From: Primulina eburnea | Taxonomy: Eukaryota; Streptophyta; Magnoliopsida; Lamiales; Gesneriaceae | Length of the DNA stretch: 64,000 bases | Assembly: GCF_022965805.1 (NCBI RefSeq) | Contig: NC_133106.1 | Location: forward strand, 36,755,913 to 36,819,912 | Direction: 5' to 3' | Part shown: positions 11,669 to 24,513 of the stretch, one piece after another | Layout of the letters: every line of letters starts with the position of its first letter | How positions within the stretch are numbered: the first letter of the stretch is position 1 | The notes under the pieces: generated by a model | The model's input: only the letters and a program-made list of their open reading frames with translations | Told to the model about the DNA's origin: nothing | Database searches by the model: none | Program-made: the position numbers and the translations under genes

Positions 11669-12707
11669 ATATTAATTTTGAGTATTTCATTTATCAAATC
11701 AGGTATTTTAAAATTGAAAATAGGTATTTCGTAAATAAAGCTAAGAACTTCATAAATTTCTATGCTTAGTTGTGAATTTAAAAATAAAAAATATTTAAAT
11801 GAAATGTACATGTCATCCAAATGCATATTGGATGAAAAATGCGAGCACTTGGTGAACTTACATTGCCTACTAGAATATCCAGTATTTTATTAACTTTTAT
11901 GAGTATCTCAATTACCAAATCAAGTATTTTAAAGTAAAATTAGGTATTTCGCAAGTAAAACTAAGTACTTGAAAAATTTCAATGATTAGTTGCGAATTTG
12001 TTTTTTTTTTAATAAAAAAATAATTAAATGAAATGAACAAGTCATTTAAATATATCTTGGATGGAAATACGAGCACTTGGTGAACTTGCGTTGCATATTC
12101 GAATATCCAGTATTTTAATACTCATTTACCAAATCAAGTATTTTAAAACTCAAATTAGGTATTTCGTAAATAAAATTAATTATTTGCAAAAGTTCAATGC
12201 TTAGTTGCGAATTTGTTTTTTAAAAATAAAAAATAATTAAATGAAAATGAATATGTCATCCAAATGAATTTTGGATGGAAATACGAGCACTTGGTGAATT
12301 TGCGTTGGATATTCGAATATCCAGTATTTTAATACACATTCTGAGTATATTATTTATTAAATCAAGTATTTTAAAATTGAAATTAAGTATTTCGCAAGTA
12401 AAACTAAGTATTTCAAAAAAATTCAATGATTAGTTATGAATTTGTTTTTTAATAAAAAATTATTGTAATTCAATGTACATGTGATCCCAATGCATTGGGA
12501 ATGATGGGTGGAAAGAGAAGATGACTAACAAAAAAAAAAGGATTTATATAATTTTTTATTAAGTAAAAAGGGTAAAAAGATAAAAATACATGAAACATGT
12601 AGTAAAAACTAAGTTTGTCTTTTGTTAGGTATTGAAATACAAAAAAAAACTTATGGGTACTGAATCTTAAAAAAATCATTGACAGATGTATTTTTCTCCA
12701 AATTACC

Positions 12708-15700
12708 TTTAAAAAAATTTGAATTTTAGGTTTTTTTTATTTTTATTTAATAATTTATATTAAAAAATTGAAAATATTGAGGGGCTGCTGCCCATCAATA
12801 TTAATTAAGTATGAGAAAAATTTGTAAAATTAACTCAGTCAACTATTTAATTAAGAAAATAATATCTTTATGTATATTTGAAATATATATGAAGAAATCA
12901 TTTTTTAAATTAAATAATTGACTGAAATTGGTTAAATAATCTCGATAGACTCTTTTTTAAGAAAATGACATCCTCAATTATAATTAAAGAGATAATTTTT
13001 TTTTAAAAAAATAGTCGATCGAGATTTAAAAATAAAATACCTCTAAATTAGCTGCCACGTTACCACAATCAATTCTGTCATTTGATTTGACGGCGACTGA
13101 ACGGTTGATCTGACGCCGTCAGTCCGCCCGACACTTTCCCCGGATCTTGTCTCCCAAATTACCATGATGTGTTGGATAAATATTCTTTATTACTTAAATG
13201 TTGATAAATAAACTAATATTCAATCAATACTATTAAATAATATGTTAGATAATATCTAAATTTTGATTAAAACAAACGTGGGCAAAAAAAATTAAATCTT
13301 TTAGTTTTATGGATATAGAAAAAAAAAATTCTATCACTTTTAACAGTTTCAAATAATAAAAATAAAATAATTAAAATGGTCTTAATGACTTTTTCGAGTT
13401 AATGAAACACATGAACGTTTTATCACTAATTATATATTCGATTCTCCCTGTCAACACATAATTAAATTACTTTGTGACCCTGTTTTTGTAGGCCACTGTA
13501 TTAAAAATAATAATAAAATAACTAAATTGAGTTTGAAAAATCACATGATAACAAAAATACCTGCTCTAAATTGGCCGGATATGATTATTGAATGCAGCTG
13601 GGCCTTGGTTGATCCCTGGAAAACTCGGGCCCATATTTTCAGGGTCCAATAGTAGATCATCGACCAACCAGCCGATGAAGAAAACATTCCATTTTTATAT
13701 CTAATTTTTTTTAAAAAAATAGTATTTAAATTCACAGAAATGTGTTCCAATTTCGAAAAATTGGAATATGTCGAAAATTAATTTTTTTAGAAAAATTAAA
13801 GTAGAGTTTTGAAAGATTTTATTGTTTGAATTCGAGCTAGGGGTCCCTATGCGTTGGAAACTAGGGCTCTACGAATGGGCAACATAGCATAATTGCACAC
13901 AAGTGGGGGTCCACGAGGCAACGGGAATTGGTCAACTTTTATTAATATGCTTGGAAATTTATGTTCTGTTCTAGGCGGGATTACTAAGATATATATATAT
14001 ATAGGTGAGAAGAGTGGACTTTGAAGTGTTGGATAAATTTATTCGATGCCATAGACGCGACGTCGTATAGGTTTTGTCGTTTTAATTTGTTTATATTTTA
14101 TGTTTTTTTGTCAAATTGAATGTTATATAATCGAGTGTGTTGATTGTTGAACATATAATGAGAACAAAATTCATAGGTTAAAGTTGAATATCTTTAGTTT
14201 TTATTCTATCACAACCCTTGAGTAGGGTTGTCAAAACGAACTGGTCCGCAACTCGATAATTTTTAGTCATATTTGATGGGTTGAGAGAGATATCGCGACA
14301 ACCCACCATTTGATAGGGTAGCACGTCGTTTGAACAGACTAGGAAATTGCAAACCTGAAGAGCCTGACCGATTTGGACAACTCTACCAATGAAATATCTC
14401 GTCAATCGTATAAATTAAAGAATAAGTCTCACACACAACGATCATACGGATCTATACTCGTGAGACGAGTCGACTCGATCCACACATGGGATGAAAAGTA
14501 ATATATTTTACATATAAATAATCATTTTCAATCAAATCAACATATATATTGCACAATATATTTCATAACACAATTTAAAAAAATTGATATTTTTGCAATG
14601 AAAATAACACTTTGATCATAAAAGGAATATATTTTATGGGTCATGTCAGACACGTGCATCACAAAATTGAATCATAAGACGGTCTCACATGAGTGTAAGT
14701 GAAATTTTAAAAAGTTAGTTATATTCATATTTTAGTTGAAAATTTGGATTTTCGGGTTTTTTCATGGTATATTTTAACTTCAGTATCTTGTCAGAGTGTT
14801 TGAAATTGAAAGGGAGAGATCATAATATTAGTTCCTATCTATCAACATTTATTTTGTACACATGAGCTGCCCTACATTCCTTGTACATTATTCCCGTAAA
14901 AATTGATCATGCTCATCGTCCTCAGGACCTCCACACTTTATCCAAATGTCCTTTCGCGTGCTCAAATTTGTTTAAAATTTCAAAGACAGATGCTGAAATC
15001 GAAAGCAAATTTTTTGTCTGAATCTGAGCTAGGCCGGGCTATCTATCTCACTTGTCCAGATGTTGTTTAGTTGGGCCTATCCTTTCGCTAACCACTCATT
15101 TGTCGGCCCGATGACAATTGAGCTTTGTTAGTTCAGAAGCGAGTCAAGTCCATGTCATACCAGAGATTTTGTCAATGACATAGGCCACAAGTTATTACTA
15201 TGAAAATGTACATAAATTTATTATTATTATAAAAATATATAAACATAAAAACTTCAAAATTTTAATAAATTATAGGGTTAATTACATTTACTTCTCTCGT
15301 GAGGTTATCATAATTATAAAAAAAACTCAACTTACATTGAGAATCAATTACATATCTCCTTAAACGTATGTCAATCTTACGAATACTCATCTAATACGAA
15401 TATTCAAAAAATGAGTTCGATTTAGGTTTGTATAAAACTTTTATTTTTATACCCTTTAACTTAAAAAATTTATACATACTTCTCCTGAATTATATGTCAA
15501 ACTTAAAATTACCCCTCAAATATGAGTTTATATTAGGTTTGTATCAAACTTATTGTTTCTCACGAAAATTGCGGGGCGTGTCAAGCACATGATCGTGCCA
15601 AAGTTTTGAAATAATCTAACTTCTTTAATCAAATATTGTGAATTTCAATTTGGTCGTACGTTCTAACTCTTTCGAAATAACTCCAAAAACGAAAACATAA

Positions 15701-17758
15701 AATGAGAAATATGATTAAATTACACGACGAATCCATTAATAACATCAAATCTAATTATATTGTTATGAACTTGATCAACGTTTTTACAAGGAAGATTGAT
15801 GAACATATGAAATAATTTAGAAGATTTTGCTACTCGAATTAGAAGTTGAAATCAACATACATAAAATTGACAAAGAATTCTGCAGAGTTTTGCTGTAGCT
15901 TGTTTTATTCATTTGTTGATCATCTTTTCTGATTCTTTTTCTTTGCTTTTTGTCATTTTCTACATGTTAGTTTAGGCTGTATTCCACGATCTTCCATGTC
16001 GGGTAGTGGCTTTGACTGGTCGCATCATGCTTTTCTTAGGCCAACTGCAACTCTCCCAAGCTTTCATCTGTTCGACTTTTGCTTATGAGCTTCCAAGTTT
16101 TTGTGGGCTTCTGAATTATTTTTAGACACGACACTTATATTTACACTATTTAACTTTAAAATTTACATAATGAAAATTATTTACTACAACCAACCTTTGT
16201 TCTCACCAAATAATGGAAATTATTATTCACGTAGCCAAAATAATACATCACATTTGACGTCATCCAACATTTTGTTCGTAACGTATGCGACGATCCATTA
16301 TTTTTCTAAAATGTTTATATAAGTAATATATGCACACGTGGATCCGACACTCTCACATCCTCTTGACTTCCCCCAATATAGGTGAAGTATTATTTTGATT
16401 ACATAAATTATTTATACCACATATTTTTTTTATATACGTTTTCAAACGAATTAAAACAAAAGAAAGAAAAAAACTATGATCAACAAAACATGTATACAAT
16501 CTCCTAAAATAAGGTCTTTGGTTCTCCATATCAATGCTTATTTGTTTGTTTGTTTGTATGTATGTATGATACGAGGCTAGAAAAAATTTAACTCTCAACG
16601 AGAAAAGGAAAAATGTGGTGATATCTCCAAATTTTTAGCAACGTTAAAGTTCATATTTAACACTGTAATGTCTCTGATAATCATTTCTTATCTTCTCTAT
16701 GTAAAAAAAAAAAACCTCCCAAACAAATGTCATCTGTGTCCTATATAATAAAACTGATGACAATGAACTGATTGTTTGCTCATTCTAATATCATAAAAGT
16801 TTCTCATATTTAAGTTAAAAACCCGTGATTTACATTATAATGTTTATGGAAATAATAAATGATCTTTTAAAAAATAATAAAATTATATTCACAATAATCT
16901 CTAATTATATCATCGCATGCACAACCAACCTTTTACCATATCATTCATCGTTACAAAAGCTCCACAAAATTCACTCCTGAATTTTGATTTTAATATAAAA
17001 ATGAATAATAATTTTTTTGAAAGGCTACGAATATATTATAGTTTTTCTTATATCGTTATCGTTTAAAGTCCATCAACGGTCGCTTTAAAATAATGATGAA
17101 GTACACTGTAATTTTGATATATAAATTTAAAAAAAAAATTGAAAATTAAAGAATAAAATAATGACTTCAATAAGAATTGAACCTATAACTTAATTCCTAA
17201 GAAACAATAACTCTATGTACTGAACTACATATAATTTGTATTAAATTTTAACATTTTATTAATATATATAATTATTAAAACAGACCATGACACAAAAATT
17301 AGTTATTGTAAATGTTTCAACTTTCAAACATAGTGTAGAGCACATAAGTATAGATATGTACGCGTGTGTCATATAAACTGTCGTAAATTGTTTAATTGGC
17401 ATATGATTTAGCTGAAAAATCAATTTTATATTTCATTTAAATTGTTTTTAAGTAAAATTATTTTTAATAAATTCAATTATGAAAGCGTTTTAATTTTCAG
17501 TATATTTTTGATTAATTTTTTTTTTAAAACGTACCATAATAATTATGTACAATTATGTACTACGATTATTAAGAGCAGAATTAATTACTAAAAAAACACA
17601 AAATAATTTTTTTCAAAAGATAAAAATTTTTGTGAAACAGTTTCACAGGTTGTATTTAGGAGAAAGAACTCTTATTTGGATTATCCATGAAAAAATATTA
17701 TTTTTTATGCTAAAAATATTATTTTTTATTGTGAATATAAGTCCACTCTTTATAAAAA
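12708..17758. other. Long AT-rich intergenic region, no gene recognised
   Basis: Contains scattered short frames without family signatures. Small items are a TA run at 13989-14002, a palindromic MITE end near 14676-14696 (gacggtctcacatgag), a (TTTG)n/(TATG)n run at 16540-16568 and a 3'-truncated MITE copy at 17626-17750. The region 13060-13150 is locally GC-richer but shows no gene. Confidence 0.5.
17626..17750 (+). mobile_element. Palindromic-end MITE copy, 3' end lost
   Basis: Shares tgtgaaacagtttcacagg, 'cttatttggattatccatga' and 'attgtgaatat' with the other copies of this ~175-bp family (26255, 57811, 58728, 60990). The 3' terminal palindrome is missing and the Helitron at 17759 follows directly. 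Confidence 0.65.
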
Positions 17759-18034
17759 CTAGTTACTATGCACACGCGTTGCGTGTGTTTACAATCTTTT
17801 TTTATTATTATCGATGTACTAAAGTGAAATTTGACAAATTTTGGAGGGACTAAATTTATATTTAATGGTTGAAATAAAAATAAAAGTGTGTGTTGAAATT
17901 AAAAAAAAAAACAAAAAAACAAAAGTGTAATATTAGTATCACAAAAGGGTAAAAGTGGAAAATAAATTTGGTGTCCTCTCTAGGTAGTTACTATGAGGTC
18001 CTCACACTTAATAATATAGTATAGATAGTATAGA
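17759..18034 (-). mobile_element. Short non-autonomous Helitron
   Basis: On the minus strand it starts A^TCTATACTATC (TC at 18034) and ends CTAG^T at 17759, the Helitron termini and A/T insertion site. The terminal hairpin CACACGC-AA-GCGTGTG lies some 10 bases before CTAG. The 5' part (ttaagtgtgaggacctc, agagaggacacc) recurs at 37297 in this window. At 276 bases it carries no RepHel coding sequence. The first TCTATACTA is repeated, so the start could be ten bases further in. Confidence 0.82.
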
Positions 18035-18169
18035 TGAGAGTTTCATACAAAATTCCCGATTCTCTCCCCAAACTCCCTGGCTATACCATACATACACACA
18101 TCATTGTATCTATATACGGAGAGAGAAAATCTGAATCCTAAATAATTTGTACTAATCGATGTTGTTAAT

Positions 18170-18268
18170 ATGGCACGCCCTCAATTGTTAAATCTGAATT
18201 CAGCACCCTTCATGAAGAAGCCGATGCACCGATCTTATTCTGACGGAACCTCCAACCCCGAAACCTAA
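18170..18268 (+). CDS. Upstream ORF (32 aa) in the PP2A B55 leader
   Basis: ATG at 18170 to TAA at 18266-18268, about 146 bases before the main start and outside its frame context. The peptide begins MARPQLLNLNSAPF and contains KKPMHRSYSDG. The leader is pyrimidine-rich upstream of it (ctctccccaaactccc, about 18063). Whether it is translated is unknown; placement suggests it could reduce or tune translation of the phosphatase subunit. It is too short to be judged from composition alone. Confidence 0.4.
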   Translation: MARPQLLNLNSAPFMKKPMHRSYSDGTSNPET

Positions 18269-18414
18269 GCCCCACCCGATCGAGTTTTGCCATTGTGTTC
18301 TTGTTTATGAATCTTTATGTAGTGAAATAAGGCGGTGGGAATCTAGTTGATTTTGTTTATGCTCCAATTTTTTTTATTGTTTTTGGTAATTCGATTCATC
18401 GATTTGTGAGGAGA

Positions 18415-21400
18415 ATGAACGGTGGTGATGGTGGAGAGGCAGCGGCAGCTACGGCGGGTCCACCAGCGCCGCTGGAATGGAAATTTTCTCAGGTATTTGG
18501 GGAGAGGACGGCTGGCGAAGAAGTGCAAGAAGGTAAAATTGATCAATCAGTTTGATTAATTCATGCTACGGTTCGGATCTTGTTGTATATTTTTGGATTC
18601 CAGTAATTTGATCTATTTTTGGATTGTGGGTCGAGTGTGAATTAATTGGTTTGCGCAAATTATTAATTGTAATTGTGTGAGTTTCGGTGGGGAGTTTCAG
18701 CGAGTGATCTGCATGTTACTGTTTTTAATCAGTTGTTTTAGGGAAGATGGTTTGGTGGTGAACTTAATTAGTTTAGTGCTAGTTTGATTCTGGAATATAT
18801 TAGTGCATGAACTTAATCATGTGTCTGAAGAATGTTAATCGGTCGGGCGTTGAATCTCTTAGAGTTGCTATTCTACTTCGTGTTGATCTTGTTTTCTTTA
18901 ATCCGAGTTTGAAGACGAATCCACCTCCTTTCATGGTTTGAACTGCAGTCATCAACTTTATATTGAGGCAAACCGAGGGTTGGCATGTTTACCCTCTGCA
19001 CGCAGTGATAAAGTTTTCATTGAACGTTTCTGCAAGCATGAATTCTGTGCTGCCAGTTGTTGTCTTGGTAGTGGGCATTAATGTCGTTTATCCGAAACTT
19101 TTTAACTGATGGCGAACTATCAGGAGATTCATGCAACAAAATTGGAAAAGAGCTGTCTGCTCATTCCTTTTCCCCTTTTTGGGTCATAGGAAATGGAGTG
19201 TGGCGAGACGTGTCATGAGATGATACTAGGCCTCCAAAATGCGACAATCCATTGGTTTAATGACATAGGACTTTACAAATGTTAGTTCGTGTACGTGGCT
19301 CTATTCAAACATGTCATGTTCTGGTATCATCTGAGTGGGTAAAAAAAGGCTTAACGAAAGTCGAAATTTTCCCATTCCACATTAAAATTGAAAATTGGCA
19401 CATTTTGCCTATTATTGCATTTATTAAATGTGTTTTGAGTAACTATTTTCCATGGTTTCTTATTTACATTGTCAATGTGATAGGTACATTCTAGTTATTA
19501 TAATAAACTAATGTACTTTTTATTACTAATGTATCAAATCTCCATAAGCATAATATACTCTGCTAGTTATCCTAAAATACTGACTCATACGATTGTTGAT
19601 TAATTTTTGAGTGGGTTAAGGCTATATACTAAATCCATTCTATATGAATCAGGAGAAATGGTAAATCCTTAACGATATACTTGATTTGGCTTGGTTATTG
19701 AGAGGTGGAACAGATCATCCGATTCGTTTATGTTCATGGACAGTATACTTGTGGGGAATGACAGTCATTATGATAATGATTCTGCAGATGTTATCCTTCT
19801 TCAAAGTCTAGCAGCTTCTCCGTTCTCACATGTATTAAGTGGCTTCGGAAATGCTATTGTTCTAGTTTGAACTTGATGCTAATTGTCCATGCATGAAATA
19901 GTTAATTCAGAAATGATTGATTGCTTAACTTATTGTGTCATTATATTTAACTCTTCATCCTCTTGATTTTTTTTTTATCATATTTGGCGCACATTTTAAG
20001 CTGTTTCTCGAACTAAATGTTTATTGTTGGTTCTTCCTTCTAATATACAGTCGATATAATATCTGCAATTGAGTTTGACAAAACTGGCAACCACCTTGCT
20101 ACTGGTGACCGCGGTGGAAGGGTGGTTTTATTTGAAAGGACCGATACCAAAGAGGTTACAGTCCACATGTCAAAAAGGATTTTATTTTGTCGGTGATGTG
20201 GTGTCTTTTACATTCGTTTTTAAAATATTGTCTTCTTTTGCAAATGTATTTTGCAGCATGGAAGAAATCGAAAAGATTTAGAGAAGATGGACTACCCAAT
20301 AAGTCGACATCCAGAGTTTCGTTACAAAACTGAATTTCAGAGCCATGAACCAGAGGTCTGTATAAAAGCTTTATTTTTCCACTGTTTCTCGTATACCATA
20401 CCTGTGAGATTCCCGGTTCAATTGCATTTTAAGCACGTCCTTAGATGTAGCTACGAATTAGTTGTGATGCATACACATGCCCGTTTCTGCAGTTTGATTA
20501 TCTGAAGAGTTTGGAAATTGAGGAGAAGATCAATAAGATACGCTGGTGCCAAACAGCTAATGGAGCCGTCTTTCTTTTGTCCACTAATGACAAAACCATT
20601 AAGTTTTGGAAGGTGAGATCTGGAATGAATCCCTTTGTTGGTAATTTGTTTGGAAACAAAGAGAAATATTCCAATTTAATCATTCTAAGTTATCTTTATG
20701 TACAACTTTAATTGAGACTTCCGCCATATGTGTATCTCAACTGAGTATAGTATTTGTCCTGAACATATAATTTGCTTATTTCTTAATATGTGTGTATGTG
20801 TCTTTAATGTACCCGCCAAAACAGTGGCCTTGATTTCTTCCTAGCATTCCTGGACTGATTTTTTTTTCTTTCCTTCTCGGATCTAAAGTAAGCCAGTTAT
20901 GCATATTATTCCTTAAAAACAACGATCCTTTGATTCTTCAGTTTTGTATTACTCACTCTATTCCCTCCCTACATTTCTGACTATAGTACTTTTAAGGATT
21001 CAAATGTTTCTGTTTGATTTGGGCAGGTCCAAGAAAAGAAAGTTAAGAAAATTTCTGAATTGAATGTTGATCCTTCTAAAGTTTGCTGTGCTGCAAGTTC
21101 TAGTGATTCTTCTAGTCATAAGCAGCATCTTTCTAATGGGAGCTATTCAGATCGATATTACAACTTTCCAAGAAATGACGGACTGTCCTTGCCTTCTGAC
21201 AGCATCCAGTCTCTGAGATTACCTATGGTAGTTGTTCTTGACTGAGCTGAAGTTTTGCTTGAGGAATTGGGAACACACTTTTCACGTGATGGCCATCCAT
21301 TTGAAATTGTGTTACTCATTTTCTGGTAATTATGTTGTGTTAATTTTAGATTACAAGTGCTGAGAGCAGTCTCGTCGCAAGATGTAGGAGAGTTTATGCT

Positions 21401-24400
21401 CATGCCCATGACTACCACATCAATTCGATCTCAAATAACAGGTGAAAAATAAAAAATAAAAAAATTATCTTGCCGTGTAGATGTATTTCTGTGAATTCTT
21501 GTTCCTGCATTTCTTTCATCCTTGTCAAGATTTGGGAGAACTTGCAAATTGAAGCCATACCTGGAGATTTATTTTTGGTGATTCAAATTCCTCATTTATG
21601 GTTGCGAAATGGGGAAGCATTATCGAGGACCCTGCGGACTGGCCCTTGCAGAATATTAAACAATGATAAACTATGTTATTGCCTTATTTTCCCCTAAATA
21701 TATAATTCAAGTGGCCTCTTTAATTTTTGAAGCATTATCGAGAACACTGCAGACTGACCCTTGCAGAATATTAAACAACGATAAACTCTGTTATTGCCTT
21801 ATTTTCCCCTAAAAATATAATTCAAGTGACCTCTTTAATTGGTGGATCTATTCTGAGGATGATTTCCCATTAGTACTTAAAATTGTGGCTCACACTGCTT
21901 GACAAATCGGCTATTCTAGCATTTATCTATTAATGAATATCACAGAAGCTCATAAATCAGGTAATACCTTTAGATTAAAATGAGTTGTTGGAAAACTTCT
22001 CTTCACTTAGCTATACTGTATGAATCATTGTCTTTTTATGTTCGAATGCATGGTATGCCCCAAAACTACCTACATGAACTATATGCTTCCGAAACACCAC
22101 CTTCTAAAATTTCACATTTTCCAAGGCACCCTTTCTCTTTGTTTCAGTGACTTGAGTTCAAACATCCTGATTAATTTTGTTGCAATGCTTTTCAGTGATT
22201 GTGAAACATTTATATCAGCTGATGATCTGAGAATCAATCTCTGGAACTTGGAAATAAGCAGTCAGAGCTTCAATATTGTTGATGTGAAGCCAGCAAATAT
22301 GGAGGACCTAACCGGTGAACTGTTTGTTTTATGATTTTCAATAGATTTTGTCTGTTACCATTGTTTTCTACTTTTCATCAGGATTGTTCCAAATCTCGAT
22401 CAGTTGAATAAAGCACATGTTTTTTATTATTTCAAATTCTGAATGTGATATGTCATCGCTTGTGAAGGCATTAAACTTCTTTAATGATTTGGAAATATCT
22501 TACCTTTACCTTCTAAATTCATGAATGAACAAAAAAGAATAATGTGGCAAATAAGCAGATCAAATCAACATAATGTCAATGCAGAACTAGTTGTATTGAC
22601 TGATGTCTGCCTTATTGCAGAGGTGATAACATCAGCAGAATTCCATCCTACTCATTGTAATATGTTAGCATATAGTAGTTCAAAAGGATCCATTCGTCTT
22701 ATCGATCTGCGGCAATCAGCTTTGTGTGATTCACATTCTAAACTGTAAGTTAATTAGTTTTATACTCGATAGTGCTTTTTTCCTGATAAATTAAATTCTC
22801 TGTTGTTTTTCTGTCTCTCTTTCTTTTTTTTGCCTCAACAATTGTTCATAATTTTGAATTTTGACATACTTTTCTTGCAAATGCTCCATAATTAATAAAC
22901 TATTAAAGATACGTTTGTAAACAGATTTGAGGAGCAGGAGGCGCCTGGATCGAGGTCATTTTTCACTGAGATCATTGCTTCAATATCAGATATTAAGTTT
23001 GCCAAGGATGGAAGACATATACTTAGTCGTGATTACATGACCCTAAAGGTTCTATCCTGTGATACTATACTGTCTACACCTTGACAAGCATGTTGTTAGT
23101 TCTCCATTTGATCAAAAAGTTCAATGTTTCTTATTCTGAGTTGTATATTTTTAGTCTGGGTTGGTTCAACTGCATCGCATTGGATATAGTGAGGTACCTA
23201 GTCATCATGTGGTCAGTGAACATGCGCTCTGAGGCAATGAACAATTTCTCTGACTTTAGTATCCAGGTGTCAGAAAAACGAGTAGTTATGATTTAATATC
23301 ATGAAATTACAGCGAGTGTTTGAAATTGACTGTTCGCATTTTTGTTTACCAAAACTTTCAAAGATTGTTCCCCAACTCCATCATGACCATGAAGGTGGGA
23401 AACAATCTATGTCATAATATTCTAGACACTGTTTGAACAAGCACTTATATTTGGATAATACTTTTTAAAAAATTCGAACACATTTTTAAGTTTTTTTCAC
23501 TTATAAAACACTAAAAACGTTTTAAAGTTTCGAACGGAGCCCTATTAATTTGTTCCACTATTTTGCTGTTGAAAATTTCTATCCTGGGAAGAAGATCCGT
23601 ACTTTCTGCTTCATTGGATCAGGATCGTAAAAGGTATTCAGATGTCTTTGTCAGTGTCAGTTTTAATAATTGCTGAGTATTCATGTTATTCGGTTTCAGC
23701 TGTGGGATATCAATATGGATTCTGGCCCAGTAGCAACTTTCCAGGTTCATGAATATTTAAGACCCAAGGTAAACCGAAAGACAGCCAATTTGACCTGGGG
23801 GTGCTATTTTATTCTTAACACACAGTGTCACCAAGCTGATTAAAATTTTATTTTGATAATTTCCAGCTCTGCGACTTGTATGAAAATGATTCTATTTTCG
23901 ATAAATTTGAATGTTGCCTCAGCGGTGACGGTCTTCGGGTGGCAACCGGTTCTTACAGGTATATTAATGTTTGGTTGGTAATATTAATGTTGCTTTTTTC
24001 TTTGTCCATCTGACAATATTCTTGTCTTGATTTCAGCAATCTGTTCCGCATGTTTGGTTGTAGTGCGGGCAGCACTGAAGCAACCACTTTAGAAGCTAGC
24101 AAAAACCCAATGAGGTACTTCTATCAAGTCTAGATTGGTCAAGTTGGTAAAACTTAAGTTACGCCATAGCCGTACAATCTTGCTTCTTATTTGTTTAACA
24201 CAAACCACTCGAACGCATTTTCAGAAGGCAGATTCAAACCCCTTCAAGACCTGCCAGATCACTGAGCAGCAGCATTACTCGAGTTGTTAGACGAGGTATT
24301 TTTATTTCCCTTACTATCTTATCATCTTAATTTTCTTTGTGAAATTTGACGCACTTTTTCGAGTTCTAAATTACAGGCTCAGAAAGTCCTGGAGTTGACT

Positions 24401-24513
24401 CCAATGGAAATTCGTTCGATTTCACTACAAAGCTGCTTCACCTTGCATGGCACCCATCAGAAAACTCAATAGCCTGTGCTGCTGCGAATAGCCTGTACAT
24501 GTACTATGCATAA
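18415..24513 (+). CDS. PP2A 55-kDa regulatory subunit B (B55, WD40 propeller)
   Basis: Fourteen coding exons: 18415-18532, 20051-20154, 20257-20355, 20493-20612, 21027-21227, 21350-21441, 22196-22314, 22621-22744, 22925-23048, 23700-23768, 23867-23958, 24037-24114, 24225-24295, 24377-24513. All are GT-AG, and phases sum to 516 codons (515 aa), the normal plant B55 length. Signatures in order: [148 protein letters not shown], and the C-terminus [20 protein letters not shown]. It forms the seven-blade propeller that selects substrates for the PP2A A/C core in cytosol and nucleus. Plant B55 is linked to brassinosteroid signalling and nitrate reductase control. The Ser-rich insert after KISELN is typical of plant forms. 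Matches the Arabidopsis ATB alpha/beta type. Confidence 0.96.
21614..21841 (+). repeat. Tandem duplication (~115 bp x2) in a PP2A intron
   Basis: The segment from gaagcattatcgag to cctctttaatt occurs at 21614-21728 and again at 21729-21841, differing at about ten positions. It lies wholly inside the intron between coding exons 6 and 7 and does not touch splice sites. Confidence 0.9.

Larger units (their letters stand above)
10840..12480 (-). repeat. Right arm: inverted tandem ~225-bp units, split by a TRIM
   Basis: The same landmark in reverse orientation (atgtcatccaaatgcat..tggatggaaat) recurs near 11000, 11237, 11810, 12035 and 12255. The 11237-11810 gap returns to about 220 bases once the 350-bp TRIM and its 5-bp duplication are removed. 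Orientation is opposite to the left arm. Confidence 0.87.
8359..12707. mobile_element. Foldback-type DNA element with very long inverted, internally tandem arms
   Basis: The distal ~250 bases at 8359-8610 recur inverted at 12455-12707, both starting GGTAATTT and sharing ATACATCTGTCAATGATTTTT and an ATTGGGATCACATGTACATTGA block. Inside each end lies a tandem array of one ~225-bp unit, direct on the left and inverted on the right, so the arms can pair over about 1.2 kb or more. Single extra units occur at 10410-10545 (direct) and 10840-10975 (inverted), facing each other across the centre. No transposase-like frame is present. Foldback elements with such arms are usually non-autonomous, often Mutator-related. 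The outermost ends sit in A/T runs and I could not find a convincing target duplication, so the ends are uncertain by tens of bases. Confidence 0.75.
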
